A stretch of DNA of 16,014 nt, from contig DAOUQA010000019.1 in assembly GCA_030625905.1 (NCBI GenBank), forward strand, positions 1 through 16,014, read 5' to 3'. This document shows, piece after piece, positions 13,319 to 16,014 of the stretch. The DNA is from Kiritimatiellales bacterium. Its GTDB lineage: Bacteria; Verrucomicrobiota; Kiritimatiellia; Kiritimatiellales; Pontiellaceae. The stretch's first letter is position 1; every line of letters begins with the position of its first letter. Made by a program: the position numbers and the translations under genes. The notes beneath the pieces were generated by a model that was given only the letters and a program-made list of their open reading frames with translations, ran no database searches and had not been told where the DNA came from.

Positions 13319-13380
13319 GAACCCGCTTCGCCAAGCTTCGCAGGTCAAGAGGCTATGGAGGACAAGCCGCCCCCGCCTAC
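13319..13380. repeat. Fragment of a common intergenic CTTCGCC/GGACAAGCC-type sequence
   Basis: Contains gcttcgccaagcttcgcagg and ggctatggaggacaagccgc. These phrases resemble dispersed intergenic repeats seen in several bacterial groups. There is one copy here and no associated gene. Confidence 0.35.
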
Positions 13381-13440
13381 AGCATTCGCTGTTTTTCATT
13401 AATCCGTTCTTTGATTTTTCGGGGGGATCGGCTCACAGAG

Positions 13441-13471
13441 CCCCGTGAGAGGGGCGTTGCCCTCAACGGGG
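13441..13471. repeat. GC-rich hairpin between two hypothetical genes
   Basis: CCCCGT (13441-13446) pairs with ACGGGG (13466-13471). An inner stem, GAG-A-GGGGC against GCCCTC, leaves loop GTT. No T tract follows. It lies in the 255-bp gap upstream of the 71-residue gene; a structural or terminator role is unproven. Confidence 0.5.
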
Positions 13472-13550
13472 GTTCACGCCCGACCCTATAAAAAAGACGA
13501 ATGGCTTTGGCACAGCTTAAGCTACTAACGCGCCTCTAGGTCGGAATCAA

Positions 13551-13766
13551 ATGAAGCGGAAAAGCATAAAGGCGGAAAACCGGGTCCAGGCGGAGGCATT
13601 CCGCCGGATGCAGGGCGATGAACTTGAGCTGATCTCGCTGTATGCAGGCGATTTCCGCGAGATTATTACGGAGTTCGAGTGCTCGCACGACGGCCACGTC
13701 CCCAGCGCCGACGACCTGCTCTGGATCGAGAGCCAACGCCAAGGGCATGACATTACGCAGGAGTGA
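13551..13766 (+). CDS. Small hypothetical protein (71 residues)
   Basis: A short, acidic, soluble protein starting at ATG 13551, with a weak purine-rich site (GGTCGGA, 13540-13546). The sequence is low in hydrophobic runs. It contains RVQAEAFRRMQGDELELISL, then YAGDFREIITEFECSHDGHV and PSADDLLWIESQRQGHD. No domain is recognised. Codon use is coding-like and the opposite-strand frames read as shadows. There is no operon partner: the DUF6933-like gene ends 255 bp upstream and purB converges from the right. Confidence 0.6.
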   Translation: MKRKSIKAENRVQAEAFRRMQGDELELISLYAGDFREIITEFECSHDGHVPSADDLLWIESQRQGHDITQE

Positions 13767-13828
13767 GTTTCTAGGCAATAGGCATCCGCCGTCGCCAAGG
13801 CAATGGCGCGACAAGCAAGGCATTATTT

Positions 13829-13978
13829 AGCCACGGATCAACACTGACGAGTACAGATTATCGAAGCCTTCCTTACATAGCCTTCTTTGTTATGTAAGTA
13901 TCCCCGGCATTCAGTCAGTCGAGTATCAGTCAAGCCTTGGTCAAATAGCGCATTTCCGTGTTCTGGGTTAATCTGTGG
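13829..13978. repeat. Inverted copies of an AGCCACGGAT-type micro-repeat
   Basis: Agccacggatcaacactgac (13829-13848) and, in inverted orientation, gttctgggttaatctgtggct (13957-13978) are diverged copies of a short sequence that is frequent between genes in PVC-like genomes (association from memory). They bracket about 130 bp (including 13849-13956) in which I see no gene. The whole gap 13767-14028 lies between the convergent small gene and purB. Confidence 0.5.
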
Positions 13979-13984
13979 CTCCAA

Positions 13985-14014
13985 AAGCAAAAATAGCCCG
14001 GTCTCGGATCGGGC
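13985..14014 (-). terminator. Rho-independent terminator of purB
   Basis: On the minus strand GCCCG (14014-14010) pairs with CGGGC (14000-13996), followed by TATTTTTGCTTTT. It lies 15 bp downstream of the purB stop at 14029. Confidence 0.8.
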
Positions 14015-14028
14015 CCACAAACTGCCTA

Positions 14029-15387
14029 TCAACCAAGTCCATCGACGATGGATTCCGCCATGCCTACATAGGATGCCGGACTCATGTCGAGCAGGCGCTG
14101 CTTGTCAGCGGCGGGAAGTTCCAGGGTCTGGACAAACTGCTGGATGGTTTCCTTGGTGATTTTGTCCTGCCCTCGGGTGAGATCCTTGAGCTTTTCGTAG
14201 GGCTTCTCGATGCCGGCCTTGCGCATGATGGTCTGGATGGGTTCGGCTAGGACTTCCCAGGCGTTGTCGAGGTCGGACGCGAGGTTTTCTTCGCGGAGCT
14301 TGAGCTTGCCGAGGCCTTTCATGGTGGACTGGTAGGCGATCATGCTATAGCCGAAACCAACGCCCATGTTGCGCAGGACGGTGGAGTCGGTGAGGTCGCG
14401 CTGGAGGCGCGAGATGGGCAACTTGGCGGAAAGGTGGCCAAAGAGCGCGTTGGCGAGACCCAGGTTGCCTTCGGAGTTTTCGAAGTCGATGGGGTTGACC
14501 TTGTGCGGCATGGTGGAGGAGCCGACCTCCCCCTTCACGGTCTTCTGGCCAAAGTAGGCCATGGAGATGTAGGTCCAGAGGTCGCGGTCGAGATCGAGAA
14601 GGATGGTATTGAAGCGGCTGATGGCATCGAACATTTCGGCCATGTAGTCGTGCGACTCGATCTGGGTGGTGAAGAGATTTTGCTTCAATCCCAATTGATC
14701 TTCGATGACGCCCTTGGCGAGCGCGGGCCAGTCTACATCGGGATAGGCGGCAAGGTGCGCGTTATAGTTGCCGACGGCACCGTTGAGTTTGCCGAGGATT
14801 TCGACGGCTTCGGTTTTTTGCTTCTGCCGTACGAGGCGGTCGGCGAATACGGCGAGTTCCTTGCCTAGGGTAGTAGGCGACGCGGTCTGCCCGTGGGTGC
14901 GCGCTAGCATCGGGACGGCTTTCCATTCGTTTGCATAGGCCTTGAGCTGGTCGGTGATCTCCTGCTGGTGCGGCAGCAATGCGGCGAGGCCGTCCTTAAG
15001 CATAAGGGCGTGGGAGAGGTTGTTGATATCTTCGGAGGTGCAGGCAAAGTGCAGAAACTCGGAAAGGGATTCTAGGGTGGTACCTTCAAACTTCTGCTTG
15101 AGGTAGTATTCGACCGCCTTGACATCGTGGTTGGTGGTGCGCTCGATGGTTTTGACCTTTTCGGCTTCCTGCGGGGTAAAGTCGTCGACAATACCCATGA
15201 GCAGGGTCTGTTCTTCGGTGGTCAGTTCGCGGCATTCGGGGATGTCGGCCTCGTCGCAAAGGGCCATGAGCCAGAGGATTTCGACGCGCACGCGGTTGCG
15301 CACGAGGGCGTATTCCGAGAAGCATTCGGCGAGTTCGGACACCTTGGATGCGTAGCGCCCGTCGATCGGGCTGATGGCAGTAATCAT
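14029..15387 (-). CDS. purB: Adenylosuccinate lyase
   Basis: A 452-residue enzyme of the fumarase/aspartase superfamily. It splits SAICAR to AICAR and adenylosuccinate to AMP, both with release of fumarate, in purine synthesis. ISPIDGRYASKV starts the protein as in the E. coli type. LARTHGQTASP (His of the general-acid pair) and the superfamily signature SSTMPHKVNP (about 290-299, with the catalytic Ser in the SS pair) are intact, as is RDLTDSTVLRNMGVGFGYS. Length agrees with E. coli PurB (456). ATG 15387 is preferred over the upstream frame to 15456 because GGGAGG lies just before it and the family begins there. No other pur gene is adjacent. A promoter candidate lies upstream and a terminator downstream. 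Confidence 0.97.
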   Translation of the reverse strand: MITAISPIDGRYASKVSELAECFSEYALVRNRVRVEILWLMALCDEADIPECRELTTEEQTLLMGIVDDFTPQEAEKVKTIERTTNHDVKAVEYYLKQKFEGTTLESLSEFLHFACTSEDINNLSHALMLKDGLAALLPHQQEITDQLKAYANEWKAVPMLARTHGQTASPTTLGKELAVFADRLVRQKQKTEAVEILGKLNGAVGNYNAHLAAYPDVDWPALAKGVIEDQLGLKQNLFTTQIESHDYMAEMFDAISRFNTILLDLDRDLWTYISMAYFGQKTVKGEVGSSTMPHKVNPIDFENSEGNLGLANALFGHLSAKLPISRLQRDLTDSTVLRNMGVGFGYSMIAYQSTMKGLGKLKLREENLASDLDNAWEVLAEPIQTIMRKAGIEKPYEKLKDLTRGQDKITKETIQQFVQTLELPAADKQRLLDMSPASYVGMAESIVDGLG

Positions 15388-15407
15388 TTTTTCCTCCCTG
15401 CGGGTTA

Positions 15408-15432
15408 ATTTTGACAGAATAACAGGATGAAA
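15408..15432. repeat. ACAG/ACAGGATGA micro-repeat in the purB leader
   Basis: GACAGAATAACAGGATGAAA contains the ACAGGATGA word that also builds the 23-bp inverted repeat at 15568-15640. It is probably a diverged relative. It lies between the candidate promoter and the purB start, so it is transcribed. Confidence 0.35.
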
Positions 15433-15477
15433 CAAGATAGCTGCCCTACTGCCCAAAACTTAACCGCTTAAAACTTA

Positions 15478-15505
15478 ACTCTAAAAACTGAAAGCGAAGT
15501 GTCAA
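15478..15505 (-). promoter_or_regulatory. Candidate purB promoter with repeated AAAACTTAAC boxes
   Basis: On the minus strand TTGACA (15505-15500) and TAGAGT (15483-15478) are 16 bp apart. Two exact copies of AAAACTTAAC (15455-15464 and 15470-15479, plus-strand reading, 15-bp period) overlap and follow the -10. A partial third (AAAACT, 15484-15489) lies in the spacer. This pattern could be an operator for purine control, but nothing shows which protein binds. Confidence 0.5.
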
Positions 15506-15567
15506 TATAGACAGGCGGGAGCAGTTTTGGAACCGCTAATGGACACGAATCAACGCGAATGATTCAG

Positions 15568-15640
15568 GACAGGATGATTAAATGACAGGATCATTTTCAG
15601 TCAGAGGAGAAAAATCGTCCTGTCATTTAATCATCCTGTC
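15568..15640. repeat. Perfect 23-bp inverted repeat overlapping the rdgB stop
   Basis: Arms 15568-15590 and 15618-15640 are exact reverse complements (GACAGGATGATTAAATGACA and three more bases), with a 27-base loop. The rdgB stop codon (15631-15633) and its last two codons lie inside the right arm. An RNA hairpin would form from the rdgB message end; no T tract follows on the minus strand. Each arm itself contains two copies of GACAGGA in direct orientation. Confidence 0.85.
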
Positions 15641-16014
15641 AAAATATCAGACCAAGCGTCGTGGGCTTTTTGGAGGGCGCGGGCGCGGTGGGAGATGCGG
15701 TTTTTTACCTCGGAGTCCAGCTCGGCGAAGGTCTCGGAATAGCCGTCGGGAACGAAAAGTGGATCATAGCCGAAGCCGTTGGTGCCGCGCAGTTCCTCGA
15801 TAATGACACCGGGGCATTCGCCTGCAACGGTTTTTACGTTCCCTTCGGGATCAGAGAGTGCGATGACGGTCCGGAATCGCGCGGAGCGATCTTCCTTATC
15901 GGCTAGTTCGCGCAGTAGCTTTTCGTTGTTGGCGGAATAGGAGCATTCTTCGCCGGCGTAGCGGGCGGAATAGACGCCGGGCGCGCCGTCGAGGGCAGCG
16001 ACTTCGAGGCCGGA
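15631..16014 (-). CDS. rdgB: XTP/dITP pyrophosphatase RdgB/HAM1 (C-terminal 127 residues; 5' end outside window)
   Basis: The minus strand reads 127 codons and a TGA from the window end: SGLEVAALDGAPGVYSARYA, GEECSYSANNEKLLRELADK, RTVIALSDPEGN, ELRGTNGFGYDPLFVPDGYS and KNRISHRARAL. This is the RdgB/HAM1 family, a homodimeric enzyme that hydrolyses ITP, dITP and XTP to monophosphates and keeps inosine and xanthine out of DNA. GxxGFGYDPxF and the SHRxxA arginine are nucleotide contacts, and D-G-x-P-G-x-x-SAR is the central motif. The N-terminal T/SxNxxK motif lies beyond the window. The tail after ALQKAH (DAWSDILTG) is slightly long and ends inside the inverted repeat, so the repeat may have supplied the present stop. 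Confidence 0.95.
   Translation of the reverse strand, partial: SGLEVAALDGAPGVYSARYAGEECSYSANNEKLLRELADKEDRSARFRTVIALSDPEGNVKTVAGECPGVIIEELRGTNGFGYDPLFVPDGYSETFAELDSEVKNRISHRARALQKAHDAWSDILTG

Noticed and set aside
13441..13500. Terminator or riboswitch at the GC hairpin, with GGGTTCA as a repeat end
   Set aside because: No T tract, no GATAAT box and no aptamer core recognised; only the hairpin itself can be supported.
14434..14868. 144-codon open frame on the + strand within purB
   Set aside because: Antiphase shadow of purB; its Val/Gly/Asp-rich composition is typical of the complement of a GC-biased gene.
15661..15906. 81-codon + frame at the right end
   Set aside because: It is the complement of rdgB, whose motifs are unmistakable on the minus strand.

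Overview
The window reads as a bacterial chromosome segment of moderate GC. It holds housekeeping genes at both ends and a gene-poor, repeat-rich, partly decayed stretch in the middle (about 9.4-14.0 kb). No gene here fixes the taxonomy. The intergenic micro-repeats and the PadR operator type remind me of the PVC group (Verrucomicrobiota/Kiritimatiellota), but that is an inference with low confidence.

Left part: an undecidable, possibly decayed segment (1-385); a B12-type radical SAM protein (386-2170, +); a convergent COG2509-like FAD-dependent dehydrogenase (2160-3758, -); an acyl-CoA dehydrogenase family protein (3939-5327, +); a DEAD-box RNA helicase of the DbpA type (5604-6983, -); and, divergently, a bacterial RIO-family kinase (7110-8036, +) whose stop overlaps the start of an RNase HI-like gene (8033-8605, +). 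A small secreted beta-barrel-like protein (8791-9405, +) follows and has a clear terminator.

Middle part: tRNA-Arg(UCG) on the minus strand; a strong GC hairpin; a broken staphylococcal-nuclease-like gene; a PadR-family regulator with a palindromic operator at its start and two further operator copies inside a 60-bp direct repeat on either side; a HEPN-like protein (minus); a damaged Vsr endonuclease gene; a DUF6933-like protein; and a small hypothetical gene.

Right part: purB (minus) with promoter and terminator candidates, and the 3' part of an rdgB/HAM1-type nucleotide pyrophosphatase (minus, cut by the window end). The rdgB stop codon lies inside one arm of a perfect 23-bp inverted repeat.

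The most interesting observation is a family of short (about 45-bp core) repeats. Each has a conserved GATAAT box, a small stem-loop and a terminal GGTTCA. Three clear copies lie inside protein genes: in frame in the RNase HI-like gene, frame-shifting in the nuclease gene, and as an exactly 60-bp in-frame insertion in vsr. The stem is kept by compensatory changes (ATTTGC/GCAAAT in two copies, ATGCGC/GCGCAT in the third). A 20-bp end fragment is present at the window start, and weaker copies lie next to the tRNA and at the 3' break of vsr. This resembles the behaviour of Rickettsia palindromic elements but has an unrelated sequence.
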